A stretch of DNA of 64,000 nt from NCBI GenBank assembly GCA_035689345.1, contig DASSLR010000084.1, forward strand, positions 27,801 through 91,800, in the 5' to 3' direction. Each line of letters opens with the position of its first letter. Position 1 is the first letter of the stretch. A program made the position numbers and the translations under genes. This DNA comes from CF-118 sp035689345 (lineage in GTDB: Bacteria > Chloroflexota > Dormibacteria > Dormibacterales > Dormibacteraceae). Below are positions 8,386-17,385 of the stretch, piece by piece. The notes under the pieces were generated by a model that made no database searches, was not told the origin of the DNA, and saw only the letters and a list, made by a program, of their open reading frames with translations.

Positions 8386-9593
8386 CCTATCCGCGCGGCT
8401 TTGTCGCGGGCACGGCGTCGTGCGGGATCAAGGCATTCACAGCGGGCGCGACAGCGATGCCGTCAGGCCAGCAGAAGGACCTGTGCGTCGTCCAGTCGGA
8501 CCGCCTTTGCGACACGGGCGGAGTGTTTACGACCAACAAGGTCAAGTCCGCCTCCGTCGTCATCGACCACCTGCACCTGCAGCACAACAGGGTGCAGGCG
8601 CTGGTGGTCAACTCCGGCAACGCCAACGCTTGCACCGGAGCGCAGGGTTTCAAGGACGCCCTCCTGATGGCCAAGATCACCGCCGACCATCTCGACCTCG
8701 ATCCCGACCAGGTGCTGGTCAGCTCGACCGGCGTGATTGGCCGCTACATGCCGATGGACGCTGTGAAGTCGGGGATCGTCAGCGCGTGCGCGGACCTCGA
8801 CGCCTCGCACGGGCTCGACGCGGCCCATGCGATCATGACCACCGACTCGCGGCCGAAGACGGCCGAGCTCGAGATCAACCTGGCCGGCACGCCGGTGCGC
8901 GTCGGCGGGATGTGCAAGGGCTCGGGCATGATCCATCCCAACATGGCAACGATGCTCGCCTACATCACGACCGACGCGGCGGTGGAGCCGGGTCTCATGG
9001 CCGGCGCGGTCAAACGCGTGGCCGACCGGAGCTTCAACCAGGTCACCGTCGACGGCGACAGCTCGACCAACGACACGTTCCTGATGCTGGCGAACGGCGC
9101 CGCGGGCAACGCTCCGGTTCAGCCCGGAAGCGCGGAGGCCACGCAGCTCGAGCAGGCGCTGCTGGAAGTCGCCCGGCGGCTGGCACGGGCGATCGCGCGC
9201 GACGGCGAGGGCGCGACCAAGCTGCTGACCGTGCGCGTGTCCGAAGCGGCATCCGGTGATGACGCGCGCCTGGCGGCCCGGACCGTAGCTTCGTCGAGCC
9301 TGGTCAAGACCGCCATTCACGGCGGCGATCCCAACTGGGGCAGGATCGTGTGTGCACTCGGCTACAGCGGCGCGGAGATGGCGATCGACCGCCTGCACCT
9401 GAGCATCGGCGGACTCACTGTCTTCGAGCGCGGCGCCGGTGTCGCGGTCGACCTGGCGGCGGTTCGGAGCGTCTTCGAGCAACCTGAAATCGAGATCGTA
9501 GCCACGCTCGGCATGGGTGAGGGAGCCTCCGAGGCCTGGGGCTGCGACCTATCGGAGGAGTACGTGCGCATCAACGCCGACTACACGACATGA
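8376..9593 (+). CDS. argJ: Bifunctional ornithine acetyltransferase / N-acetylglutamate synthase
   Basis: Transfers acetyl from acetylornithine to glutamate, which recycles the acetyl group. The precursor self-cleaves before the nucleophilic threonine in HPNMATMLAYITTDA (Thr about 192). Other landmarks are LVVNSGNANACTG and AIHGGDPNWGRI. The presence of argJ without argE or argA suggests the cyclic pathway. GTG 8376 was preferred because GGAG lies 11 bases upstream; GTG 8382, which overlaps the argC stop as GTGA, is an equally possible start. Overlaps argB by 4 nt. Confidence 0.94.
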   Translation: MAVTYPRGFVAGTASCGIKAFTAGATAMPSGQQKDLCVVQSDRLCDTGGVFTTNKVKSASVVIDHLHLQHNRVQALVVNSGNANACTGAQGFKDALLMAKITADHLDLDPDQVLVSSTGVIGRYMPMDAVKSGIVSACADLDASHGLDAAHAIMTTDSRPKTAELEINLAGTPVRVGGMCKGSGMIHPNMATMLAYITTDAAVEPGLMAGAVKRVADRSFNQVTVDGDSSTNDTFLMLANGAAGNAPVQPGSAEATQLEQALLEVARRLARAIARDGEGATKLLTVRVSEAASGDDARLAARTVASSSLVKTAIHGGDPNWGRIVCALGYSGAEMAIDRLHLSIGGLTVFERGAGVAVDLAAVRSVFEQPEIEIVATLGMGEGASEAWGCDLSEEYVRINADYTT

Positions 9594-10426
9594 CACTGAC
9601 CGTCGAAGAGCGAGCCAAGGTTCTCGTCGAGGCCCTGCCGTACATCAAGCGATTCCACGGCCAGATCGTGGTCATCAAGGTGGGTGGCAACGCGATCGAG
9701 CACGCCAAGGAGCAGACGCTGCTGGACGTCGTGTTGCTGCGCTACGTCGGCATGCAGCCGGTGCTTGTGCACGGAGGCGGACCCGAGATCACCGCAATGA
9801 GCGAACGGCTCGGCCTGACAGCCGAGTTCAAGAACGGGCTTCGCATCACCGACGACAAGACGATGGAGGTCGTGAAGATGGTGCTGACAGGCAAGGTCAG
9901 CCCCGACCTCGTTGCTTCGCTGAACCGGTTGGGTGGCCAGGCGGTGGGCATGAGCGGCGAGGACGGGCCGAGCATCATCGCCGAGCCCCTGTCCCCCGAC
10001 ATGGGGTTTGTGGGCAAGGTGGTGCAGGTCAACTCGGAGCCGATCACGGCGCTGCTCGGGCGCGGGTACGTGCCGGTCATCGCCTCGATCGGGCTGGGCT
10101 ACGACGGGCACGCTTACAACATCAACGCCGACACCGTGGCGGCGGAAGTCGCGGTTGCGCTGGGCGCGGCCAAGCTGATCCTGCTCACCGACGTGCCTGG
10201 CGTGCAGGGCGCCGACGGTGGCGTGGTGGCGGTGATGTCGAAGGACGACGCGCAACATCGGATCGCGACCGGCGAGGTCACGGGCGGCATGATCCCCAAG
10301 CTCCAGGCGTGCCTTCGCTCGCTGGATCGCGTACCCCTCGCGCACATCATCGACGGCCGGGTGCCGCACGCACTTCTGCTGGAGCTCTTCACCGAGGCGG
10401 GCATCGGGACGATGGTCACGCCGTGA
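9590..10426 (+). CDS. argB: Acetylglutamate kinase
   Basis: Phosphorylates N-acetylglutamate, usually the feedback-controlled step. The 278-residue amino-acid-kinase-fold protein has VIKVGGNAIEHAKE, LVHGGGPEIT and the C-terminal GGMIPKLQACLRSLD. The ATG overlaps the argJ stop (ATGA). A repeated G-rich element begins four bases after its stop codon, separating it from argD. Confidence 0.95.
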   Translation: MTLTVEERAKVLVEALPYIKRFHGQIVVIKVGGNAIEHAKEQTLLDVVLLRYVGMQPVLVHGGGPEITAMSERLGLTAEFKNGLRITDDKTMEVVKMVLTGKVSPDLVASLNRLGGQAVGMSGEDGPSIIAEPLSPDMGFVGKVVQVNSEPITALLGRGYVPVIASIGLGYDGHAYNINADTVAAEVAVALGAAKLILLTDVPGVQGADGGVVAVMSKDDAQHRIATGEVTGGMIPKLQACLRSLDRVPLAHIIDGRVPHALLLELFTEAGIGTMVTP

Positions 10427-10429
10427 GCG

Positions 10430-10533
10430 TCTTAACAACCTGGGTTGTGCGCGTCGCGATTCGCCCGTATTCTCGGGATCGCCGCGAGGAATTCCCCCTG
10501 AGAGGTGGGTGGGGGGTCTGTGGGTGGGACGCG
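10430..10533 (+). repeat. Repeated structured intergenic element, copy 1 (divergent)
   Basis: This element follows the argB stop. It begins with TCTTAACA (10430-10437), then TGGGTTGTG, as in copies 2 and 3. CCCG-TATTCT-CGGG can form a small hairpin at the place where the other copies have one. A C5/G5 stem (in TTCCCCCTGAGAGG...TGGGGGG) carries a loop rich in G. The 3' part holds four G-tracts (GGG T GGGGGG TCTGT GGG T GGG), a canonical G-quadruplex pattern. It is the least similar of the three copies. It could be a 3'-UTR or terminator-type element, or a leader affecting argD. Confidence 0.5.
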
Positions 10534-10583
10534 CGCGCGCGATCCTTTGATATGTGGCGCGGCGACGCCGCTGGAGCGGCCCG

Positions 10584-11750
10584 ATGACCGCCAACACCAC
10601 GCCCGAGCTCGCGGACCAGTACCTGATGCACACCGGCAAGCGGCTGCCCGTCACGTTCGTCCACGGCCGCGGGTGCCTTGTTTACGACGAGGCCGGCAAG
10701 GAGTACCTCGACCTCGTCGCGGGCATCGCCGTCAACGTGCTCGGCCATGCGCACCCCGAGGTTGCGGCGGCGGTGGCCAGCCAGGCGCACTCCCTCATCC
10801 ACGCGTCGAACCTCTACTACACGCAGCCGCAGGTGGAGCTGGCGCAGCGGTTGGTCCAGCTGTCGTTCCCTTCCCGTGTCTTCTTCGCCAATTCCGGCGC
10901 CGAGGCCAATGAGGCCGCCATCAAGATCGCGCGCAAATGGGGAGCGCAGCACAAGCACGGCGCCTTTCAGATCATCACCTCGATAGGCTCCTTCCACGGG
11001 CGCACGATGGCGACGGTCACGGCCGGTGGCCAGCCGAAGTACTCCGATCCGTTCAGGCCCCTGCCCGAAGGATTCGTGCACGTGGCGTACAACGACCTCG
11101 AGGCGATCAAGGCCGCGACCGGCAAGGACACGGTCGCGGTAATGCTCGAGCCGGTGATGGGCGAGATCGGCGTGATCCCGGCCAAGACGGGATACCTCGA
11201 AGGCGTGCGCCAATGGTGCGACGACCAGGGACTGCTGCTCATCCTCGACGAGGTCCAGACGGGCATCGGGCGCACTGGGCGCTGGTTCGCACATCAGCAC
11301 GATGGCATCACGCCCGACGTCATGACCCTGGCCAAGGGACTCGGCGGCGGCGTCCCCATCGGTGCGGTGCTCGCGTCACCGAAAGCCGACGTTTTCGAGC
11401 CCGGCGACCACGGCTCGACGTTCGGTGGAAATCCGCTCGCGTGCGCCGCCGCGTTGTCGGTGCTCCACGTCGTCGAGCGCGACGGCCTCGTCGGCCACGC
11501 CGCCGAGATGGGCGACCTGCTCGACAGCGCGCTCCAGGACCTCGGCGGCAAGGAGACCCGCGGCCGCGGCCTGATGCGCGCAGTCCAGTTCGAAGAGCCG
11601 AAGGCGAAGCCGTTTCAGCAGGCCTGCCTCGAGGCCGGCGTGCTCGTGAACGCCGTCGACGATCACTCGGTGCGCTTCGTGCCGCCCCTGATCATCAGCC
11701 CCGACCAGATCGAGCACGCGCGCGCGGTCATGCAGTCGGTGGCCAAATGA
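10584..11750 (+). CDS. argD: Acetylornithine aminotransferase
   Basis: PLP-dependent class III aminotransferase that makes N-acetylornithine. The 388-residue protein contains FFANSGAEANEAAIKIARK, SFHGRTMATVT, LILDEVQTGIGRTG and the PLP lysine in TLAKGLGGGVPIGA (about 251). ATG 10584 with GGAGC seven bases upstream is preferred over an in-frame GTG at 10554. A GATATGT box about 30 bases upstream suggests a promoter inside the arg operon. Overlaps argR by 4 nt. Confidence 0.95.
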   Translation: MTANTTPELADQYLMHTGKRLPVTFVHGRGCLVYDEAGKEYLDLVAGIAVNVLGHAHPEVAAAVASQAHSLIHASNLYYTQPQVELAQRLVQLSFPSRVFFANSGAEANEAAIKIARKWGAQHKHGAFQIITSIGSFHGRTMATVTAGGQPKYSDPFRPLPEGFVHVAYNDLEAIKAATGKDTVAVMLEPVMGEIGVIPAKTGYLEGVRQWCDDQGLLLILDEVQTGIGRTGRWFAHQHDGITPDVMTLAKGLGGGVPIGAVLASPKADVFEPGDHGSTFGGNPLACAAALSVLHVVERDGLVGHAAEMGDLLDSALQDLGGKETRGRGLMRAVQFEEPKAKPFQQACLEAGVLVNAVDDHSVRFVPPLIISPDQIEHARAVMQSVAK

Positions 11751-12166
11751 GCCGGTCCACCCCCGCCGGCAAGGACCAGCGCCAGCAGGCGATCCTCGCA
11801 CTGGTCAGCCGCGGGGGCGCGCAGACGCAACACGACATCGCCGCGGCACTGTCCCGGCGCGGTCACCGAGTGACCCAGGCCACGATCTCGCGCGACATTC
11901 ACGAGCTCGGGCTTGTTCGCTCCGGAGCGGGTTACCGCAGCACCGCCGCCCTCGTCAGGGAGCTCGTCATCTCCATCGAGTTCGTGCAACCGCTCGCGGT
12001 CATTCGCACGCCGCCCGGAACGGCGAACCTGGTGGCGCGGCGCATCGACGAAGCCTCGCTGCCGGGAATCGCGGGCACCGTCGCCGGCGACGACACAATC
12101 ATCGCCGTCCTCAGGCAGCCCGGCGCCGGCCGCTCGCTGAAGGAACTTCTCCTCTCGGGTGACTGA
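11747..12166 (+). CDS. argR: Arginine repressor
   Basis: DNA-binding regulator of arginine genes with arginine as co-repressor. The 139-residue protein has an N-terminal winged helix (AILALVSRGGAQTQHDIAAAL, RVTQATISRDIHELGLVR, residues about 14-55) and a C-terminal oligomerisation/arginine-binding part including TPPGTANLVARRID and GTVAGDDTIIAVLR. It starts at an ATG overlapping the argD stop and overlaps argG by 8 nt. Its place inside the operon implies autoregulation; I did not find an unambiguous ARG box. Confidence 0.94.
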   Translation: MSRSTPAGKDQRQQAILALVSRGGAQTQHDIAAALSRRGHRVTQATISRDIHELGLVRSGAGYRSTAALVRELVISIEFVQPLAVIRTPPGTANLVARRIDEASLPGIAGTVAGDDTIIAVLRQPGAGRSLKELLLSGD

Positions 12167-13409
12167 CAACCGCAAGATCGTGCTCGCCTACTCGGGCGGG
12201 CTCGACACATCAGTGGCGATCCGCTGGCTCAAGGATCTGGGCTGGGACGTCATCGCGTTCACGGTCGACCTGGGCGAGAAGAAGGACCTCGACGCGGTGC
12301 AGGCGAAGGCGCTCAAGACCGGCGCATCCGCAGCGTACGTCGCCGACGGAAGGCGGCCCTTCCTCGAACTGTTCGTGTGGCCGTCCCTCCAGGCAGGCGC
12401 CGTCTACGAGAAGGAGTACCCGCTGGCCACCGCGCTCGGCCGTCCGCTGATCGCCGCGATGCTCGTGCAGGTGGCGCGCCGCGAGGGCGCCACCGCGATC
12501 GCGCACGGGTGCACCGGCAAGGGCAACGACCAGGTCCGCTTCGACGTCGCCACGGCGGCGCTCGCTCCGGACCTCGAGGTGGTCGCGCCTGTGAGGGAGT
12601 GGGGGATGAACCGCGATGACGAGATCGAGTACGCACACAAGCACGGAATCGAGGTGCCCGCGACAGCCCAGTCGCCTTACTCGACCGACGAAAACCTCTG
12701 GGGCCGCTCCATCGAGGCGGGCGTGCTCGAGGATCCGTGGTCCGAGCCGCCGGCCGACGTGTACGCGTGGACCAAGGATCCGAGGCGCTGTCCCGACGAG
12801 CCTGCGTACGTGGAGATCGGCTTCAGGCATGGCATCCCCGTCGCCCTCGACGGCATGCCGCGCGAGCCCCTCGAAATCGTCACCGAGCTGAATCGCATCG
12901 GCGGTGACCACGGGGTGGGTCGCATCGACCACCTCGAGAACCGGCTCATCGGCATCAAGTCGCGCGAGATTTACGAGGCGCCCGCGGCCGTGCTGCTGCT
13001 GCAAGCGCATCAGGCTCTCGAGGACATCACGCTCCCCAAAGAGGTGGCGCGATTCAAGGAATCGGTGGGCCAGCAGTGGGCACAGATGGTCTACGACGGG
13101 CTGTGGTTCAGCCCGCTGCGCGACGCGCTGTATGCCTTTGTGACCGAGACCCAGGCTCACGTCACCGGCGACGTGCGGCTCAAGCTTTTCAAGGGCTCGT
13201 CGACGGTGGTGGGCCGCAAGAGCCCGGCGCAGCTGTACCAGCTTTCGCTCGCGACCTACGGCCGCGGTGACGCCTTCGACCAGAAGGCCGCCGCCGGCTT
13301 CATCAAGCTGTGGGGGCTGGGCGTGCGCACCGCGGCCCAGGTGCAGGGCCGCCTGCCCGAGCGCGAGCTGGGCAACCTGCTCGGCGACGTGAAGAGGCTC
13401 GCCCCATAG
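12159..13409 (+). CDS. argG: Argininosuccinate synthase
   Basis: ATP-dependent ligation of citrulline and aspartate. The 416-residue protein shows the N-type ATP pyrophosphatase P-loop LAYSGGLDTSVAIRWL at the start, AIAHGCTGKGNDQVRFD near 110 and SPYSTDENLWGRSIEAG near 173. The GTG start overlaps argR. The argH gene follows with an apparent 4-nt overlap. Confidence 0.96.
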   Translation: MTDNRKIVLAYSGGLDTSVAIRWLKDLGWDVIAFTVDLGEKKDLDAVQAKALKTGASAAYVADGRRPFLELFVWPSLQAGAVYEKEYPLATALGRPLIAAMLVQVARREGATAIAHGCTGKGNDQVRFDVATAALAPDLEVVAPVREWGMNRDDEIEYAHKHGIEVPATAQSPYSTDENLWGRSIEAGVLEDPWSEPPADVYAWTKDPRRCPDEPAYVEIGFRHGIPVALDGMPREPLEIVTELNRIGGDHGVGRIDHLENRLIGIKSREIYEAPAAVLLLQAHQALEDITLPKEVARFKESVGQQWAQMVYDGLWFSPLRDALYAFVTETQAHVTGDVRLKLFKGSSTVVGRKSPAQLYQLSLATYGRGDAFDQKAAAGFIKLWGLGVRTAAQVQGRLPERELGNLLGDVKRLAP

Positions 13410-14758
13410 CTCCCACCAGGAAGTTGTGGGGAGGCCGGTTCACCGGCAGGCTGCTGCCGGAGCTCGAGCAGTTCTCGTCCTCGCTCGCGGTGGACTACGA
13501 GCTGTACCCGTACGACATCGCCGGCAGCGTCGCCCACGCGCGCGGGCTGGCCGCGGCCAGGATCATCAAGCCCGCGCAGCTCCGTGCCATCGAGCGTGGG
13601 CTGCGGCGCGTCAAGCGCGAGCTCGATTCCGGTGACTTCAAATTCGAGCCTTCCGACGAGGACATCCACACCGCAGTCGAACGACGCCTGACAGCGCTCA
13701 CGCCGCATGGCGCTGCGCTGCACGCGGGTCGGTCTCGCAACGACCAGGTCGCCACCGACCTGCGCCTCTATTGCCGCTTCGCCGCCGTCGCCGCTGTGAC
13801 GGGCATCGCGCAAGCCGTCGCCGACCTGGCCAAACAAGCGGAGACACACGCCACGTGGCCGATGCCCGGCTACACGCACCTTCAGCGCGCCCAGCCGGTG
13901 ACCGTCGGTCACCATCTTCTGGCTCATGCGGAACCGCTTCTCCGGGATGCCGAGCGCTTTCGCCACGCGTACGAGGCGGCGGACGAGCTGCCGCTTGGCT
14001 CGGGAGCGCTCGCGGCCAGCACCCTGCCGCTCCGCCGCGAGTTCGTGGCCAAAGAGCTTGGCTTCTCCCGGCTGAGCTCCAACAGCATCGACGCGGTTTC
14101 GGATCGCGACTTCGCCCTCGACCTCGTGTACGCGTGCCTCGCGACTGCGTTGCACCTCAGCAGGCTGGGGGAGGACGTGGTGCTGTGGTCGTCGGCCGAG
14201 TTCGGGTTCGTTCACCTGGCCGACGAGATCGCGACGGGATCGAGCCTGATGCCTCAAAAGAAGAACCCGGACATCGCGGAGCTGCTTCGTGCCCGTCCGG
14301 GCCTTGCGTTGGGCAGCCTCGCCTCGCTGGCCACGACGTTGAAGGGACTGCCGCTTGCCTACGACCGCGACCTCCAGGAAGACAAGCAGGCGGTCTTCGC
14401 GGCCGTCGACGGCGCGCTCGGTGCGCTGCAGGCAGCCGCGCTGCTGGTCCGTCACCTCCAGTTCGATCGCGAGCGCCTTGCCGTCGCCGCGGCCGACCCG
14501 GGTCTGCGCGCGACCGACGCGGCCGAGCATCGCGTGAAGAAGGGCGAGGCCTTCAGGCACGCGCACGAGTCGGTGGGCCAGGCGGTGCGCCAGGGCAAGC
14601 TTGCTCCGGCATGGTCGGTCGAGAGATCGCTCCAGGCCAGGGATCTTCCCGGCGGGCCGAGCCCGAAGAGGGTCCGGGCGCGCGTGAAGGCGGTCGCGAA
14701 GCAGGCGGCGGTCCTCCGCGAGTGGGCTAACGAGCACCCGCCCGCCCTCCCGATATGA
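13406..14758 (+). CDS. argH: Argininosuccinate lyase, apparent ATA start
   Basis: Cleaves argininosuccinate to arginine and fumarate. The product has the family N-terminus APTRKLWGGRFTG, HAGRSRNDQVATDLRLY and the signature GSSLMPQKKNPDIAE with the catalytic Ser (about 277-291). No ATG, GTG or TTG lies in frame between a GTG deep inside argG (13310) and a TTG at 13424, which would cut the conserved KLWGGRF. An ATA at 13406, overlapping the argG TAG as ATAG and about eight bases after GAGG, gives a natural 450-residue protein. The start is therefore uncertain; the enzyme assignment is not. Confidence 0.93.
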   Translation: MAPTRKLWGGRFTGRLLPELEQFSSSLAVDYELYPYDIAGSVAHARGLAAARIIKPAQLRAIERGLRRVKRELDSGDFKFEPSDEDIHTAVERRLTALTPHGAALHAGRSRNDQVATDLRLYCRFAAVAAVTGIAQAVADLAKQAETHATWPMPGYTHLQRAQPVTVGHHLLAHAEPLLRDAERFRHAYEAADELPLGSGALAASTLPLRREFVAKELGFSRLSSNSIDAVSDRDFALDLVYACLATALHLSRLGEDVVLWSSAEFGFVHLADEIATGSSLMPQKKNPDIAELLRARPGLALGSLASLATTLKGLPLAYDRDLQEDKQAVFAAVDGALGALQAAALLVRHLQFDRERLAVAAADPGLRATDAAEHRVKKGEAFRHAHESVGQAVRQGKLAPAWSVERSLQARDLPGGPSPKRVRARVKAVAKQAAVLREWANEHPPALPI

Positions 14759-14770
14759 CATAACTTCCGG

Positions 14771-15544
14771 GTGCTCCTGGCCGTCGACGTCGGCAACACC
14801 AACGTGACGTTCGCCCTGTTCGATGGCGAGCGCCTTGCCGCCGACTGGCGGGTCACGTCGCATCGCGAGCGCACCGCGGACGAGATGGCCGTGGAGCTGC
14901 GCCAGCTGTTCAGCCTGCGCGGCCTGGAGCTGAGCGTCGTGTCCGGCGTCGTCATCTCGAGCGTGGTCCCGAACTTGAACCCCGCGCTCATCGAAGCCTC
15001 ACGGCGCTACTTGAAGCACGAGCCGGTAATGGTCGGCCCGGGTGTGAAGACCAGCGTTCGCATCCGCGCTGAGAACCCGAAGGAGGTCGGTGCCGACCGC
15101 ATCGCGAACGCTCTCGCCGCGTATACGAAGTACGGCGGCCCGGTGGTCGTCATCGACTTCGGGACCGCGGTGACCTACGACGCCATCAACGCGGACGGCG
15201 ATTACCTCGGCGGCGCGATCGCACCAGGCGTCGAGATATCGCTGGACGCGCTCGTGTCCCAGACCGCCATGCTTCGCCGGGTCGAGGCCGTGGCGCCCGA
15301 CTCGGTGATCGGCCGCAACACGGTCACCTCCATCCAGTCCGGCCTCGTCTGGGGGTTCGTCGCCCAGGTCGAGGGCATGGTCGCCCGGATGGTGCGTGAG
15401 CTCGGTGGCTCGGCGCGGGTGGTCGCGACCGGGGGCCAGGCTTCGCTCGTTGCAGGACTGACGCATGTCATCGAGGCGACCGACCCGCTGCTCACCCTCG
15501 AGGGCTTGAGACTGATTTACCTCCAGAATTCGGACGGCCGATGA
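14771..15544 (+). CDS. coaX: Type III pantothenate kinase
   Basis: ATP-dependent phosphorylation of pantothenate, the first step of CoA synthesis. The 257-residue ASKHA-fold protein begins with the phosphate-binding LLAVDVGNTNVTFALFDG. It has PKEVGADRIANALAAY near 98 and the strand VVVIDFGTAVTYDAI near 123, all typical of CoaX and not of CoaA. GTG 14771 is 12 nt after the argH stop. It overlaps the next gene by 4 nt (ATGA). Confidence 0.94.
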   Translation: MLLAVDVGNTNVTFALFDGERLAADWRVTSHRERTADEMAVELRQLFSLRGLELSVVSGVVISSVVPNLNPALIEASRRYLKHEPVMVGPGVKTSVRIRAENPKEVGADRIANALAAYTKYGGPVVVIDFGTAVTYDAINADGDYLGGAIAPGVEISLDALVSQTAMLRRVEAVAPDSVIGRNTVTSIQSGLVWGFVAQVEGMVARMVRELGGSARVVATGGQASLVAGLTHVIEATDPLLTLEGLRLIYLQNSDGR

Positions 15545-17385
15545 TAGACGCGGTGAAAGCAGCCGGAGGCTTCCACGTGTACCTGGCGCCCGGAACCGAC
15601 GGCCGGTTCGGGGCCGTCCTCGCCGAACTCGGACTCGAGGGCACAGCCCTCGGCGACGCAGACGCGGTGGCCACGCCGGCGGTGATCGTCCTCGCCCCCG
15701 GCGAAGCTGCGCCGGAGGGCCTCGAAGACCTCGCCATCAGGCCGCCCGCTGACGCCCCTCCGGCGGCCTTGCGCGAGCTGCTTCGCGTCGCGCTGCAGAA
15801 CTCGGTGCTCAAGCTGGAGGTCAAGCAGCTCCAGGAGCAGGCGCGCCGCCAGCACCGTCAGTTCGAAGAGCTCAACCGCATCGGCATCGCGCTCTCGGCC
15901 GAGCGAGACATCGTCAAGCTGCAGGAATTCATCCTCACGACCATGCGCCAGCTCACCAACGCGGACGGGGCGAGCCTGTGGCTGAAGACCACCGATGACG
16001 GCGAGCCGAAACTGTTTCTGGCTTCGAGCCAGAACCACTCGCTGGACAAAGACACGTACCAGGCGTTCAAGGTGCCCGTCGACGAGAAGAGCGTGGTCGG
16101 TTACACGGTCACGATGGGCGCGAGTCAGATCTACGACGACGCCTACAACCCCCCACCGGGCAAGCCACAGGGCGGCAAGGGATTCGATGCGCAGTACGGC
16201 TACCGCACCAAGTCGATGCTCACCGTGCCGATGCGCAATTACAACGACGATGTCGTGGGGGCCATCCAGCTCATCAATGCCAAGCGCAAGTTCGAGACCA
16301 GGCTGACGATCGACTCGGTCGAGCAGGAGGTCGTGAGCTTCCGGCCGGAAGACCTCGAGATGATCGAGTCCATCGCCAGCCAGGCGGCGGTGGCCCTCGA
16401 CAACAAGAACCTGCTGGATTCGATCCAGGCGCTGTTCGACGGCTTCGTCCAGGCAAGCGTGACGGCGATCGAGCAACGAGACCCGACGACGGCCGGTCAT
16501 TCAGGCCGCGTCGAGAAATTGACGAGTGGGTTGGCCCACGCGGTCACTGAGATTTCGGTCGGCAAGTTCCGCGACGTCCGCCTGAGCGACGAGCAGTTCA
16601 AGGAGTTGCGCTACGCGGCCCTGCTCCACGACTTCGGCAAGGTCGGAGTCCGCGAGCACATCTTGATCAAGGCGAAAAAGCTCGTTCCCGGCCAGCTCGA
16701 GGTGATCCAGGCGCGGTTCGAGTACGTGCAGCGGTCGGTGCAGGTGAAGTACGCGACCGAAAAGCTCGAGGCCATGCGCCACGAGCCCACGAACGTCGAG
16801 CAGCTGCTCGAAATCGATCGCCGGCTCGAGGAGGACCTGCGCCAGCTGCGCCTGTGGTTTGAGGCCATCGCCTCTGCGAACGAGCCCACGGTTCTGCCCG
16901 AGGACAAGGCTTCGATGCTCGAGATCCTCTCCCGGCAGACGTACGTCGACATGTCAGGTCACGAGCACCCGATGCTCGACCCTCAGGAGTTCCGCTTCCT
17001 GAGCATCCGCAAAGGCACGCTCGACGACCAGGAACGACTCGAGATGGAGTCGCACGTAACCCACAGCTTCCATTTCCTGAGCAAGATTCCGTGGACGCCC
17101 GTAATGCGCGGAATCCCCGAGATCGCATACGCGCATCACGAGAAGCTGGATGGCACTGGCTACCCACAGGGTCTCACCGACCAGCAGATCCCGCTGCAGA
17201 GCAAGATGATGACGATCTCCGACATCTACGACGCCCTTACCGCGCAGGATCGCCCTTACAAGCGTGCGGTGCCCCTGGATCGCGCGCTCGACATTCTGCA
17301 CACCGAATTCGCCGGCAAAGTGGACGCCGACTTGCTCGACGTGTTCGTCTCCAAACGGATCTTCGACCTGACGGCCGTGCGATGA
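15541..17385 (+). CDS. GAF domain / HD-GYP phosphohydrolase with a long insertion
   Basis: A 614-residue signalling protein. Residues 1-95 may be a degenerate receiver-like fold. A coiled coil (about 80-110) leads to a GAF sensor domain (about 105-290). The HD-GYP domain follows, with HDFGKVGV at about 363 and HHEKLDGTGYP at about 532-542. HD-GYP proteins usually hydrolyse cyclic di-GMP, and the metal residues HD and HH/GYP are present. Unusually, about 115 residues rich in charged helices separate the first helical part from the ERLEMESHVTHSF helix. The ATG overlaps the coaX stop, and the MBL gene overlaps its end, so all three are probably co-translated. The signal sensed by GAF is unknown. 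Confidence 0.88.
   Translation: MIDAVKAAGGFHVYLAPGTDGRFGAVLAELGLEGTALGDADAVATPAVIVLAPGEAAPEGLEDLAIRPPADAPPAALRELLRVALQNSVLKLEVKQLQEQARRQHRQFEELNRIGIALSAERDIVKLQEFILTTMRQLTNADGASLWLKTTDDGEPKLFLASSQNHSLDKDTYQAFKVPVDEKSVVGYTVTMGASQIYDDAYNPPPGKPQGGKGFDAQYGYRTKSMLTVPMRNYNDDVVGAIQLINAKRKFETRLTIDSVEQEVVSFRPEDLEMIESIASQAAVALDNKNLLDSIQALFDGFVQASVTAIEQRDPTTAGHSGRVEKLTSGLAHAVTEISVGKFRDVRLSDEQFKELRYAALLHDFGKVGVREHILIKAKKLVPGQLEVIQARFEYVQRSVQVKYATEKLEAMRHEPTNVEQLLEIDRRLEEDLRQLRLWFEAIASANEPTVLPEDKASMLEILSRQTYVDMSGHEHPMLDPQEFRFLSIRKGTLDDQERLEMESHVTHSFHFLSKIPWTPVMRGIPEIAYAHHEKLDGTGYPQGLTDQQIPLQSKMMTISDIYDALTAQDRPYKRAVPLDRALDILHTEFAGKVDADLLDVFVSKRIFDLTAVR

Noticed and set aside
10427..10583. Arginine-responsive riboswitch or T-box before argD
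   Set aside because: No T-box sequence or known riboswitch core; the G-rich element is shared with unrelated loci, so it is not arginine-specific.
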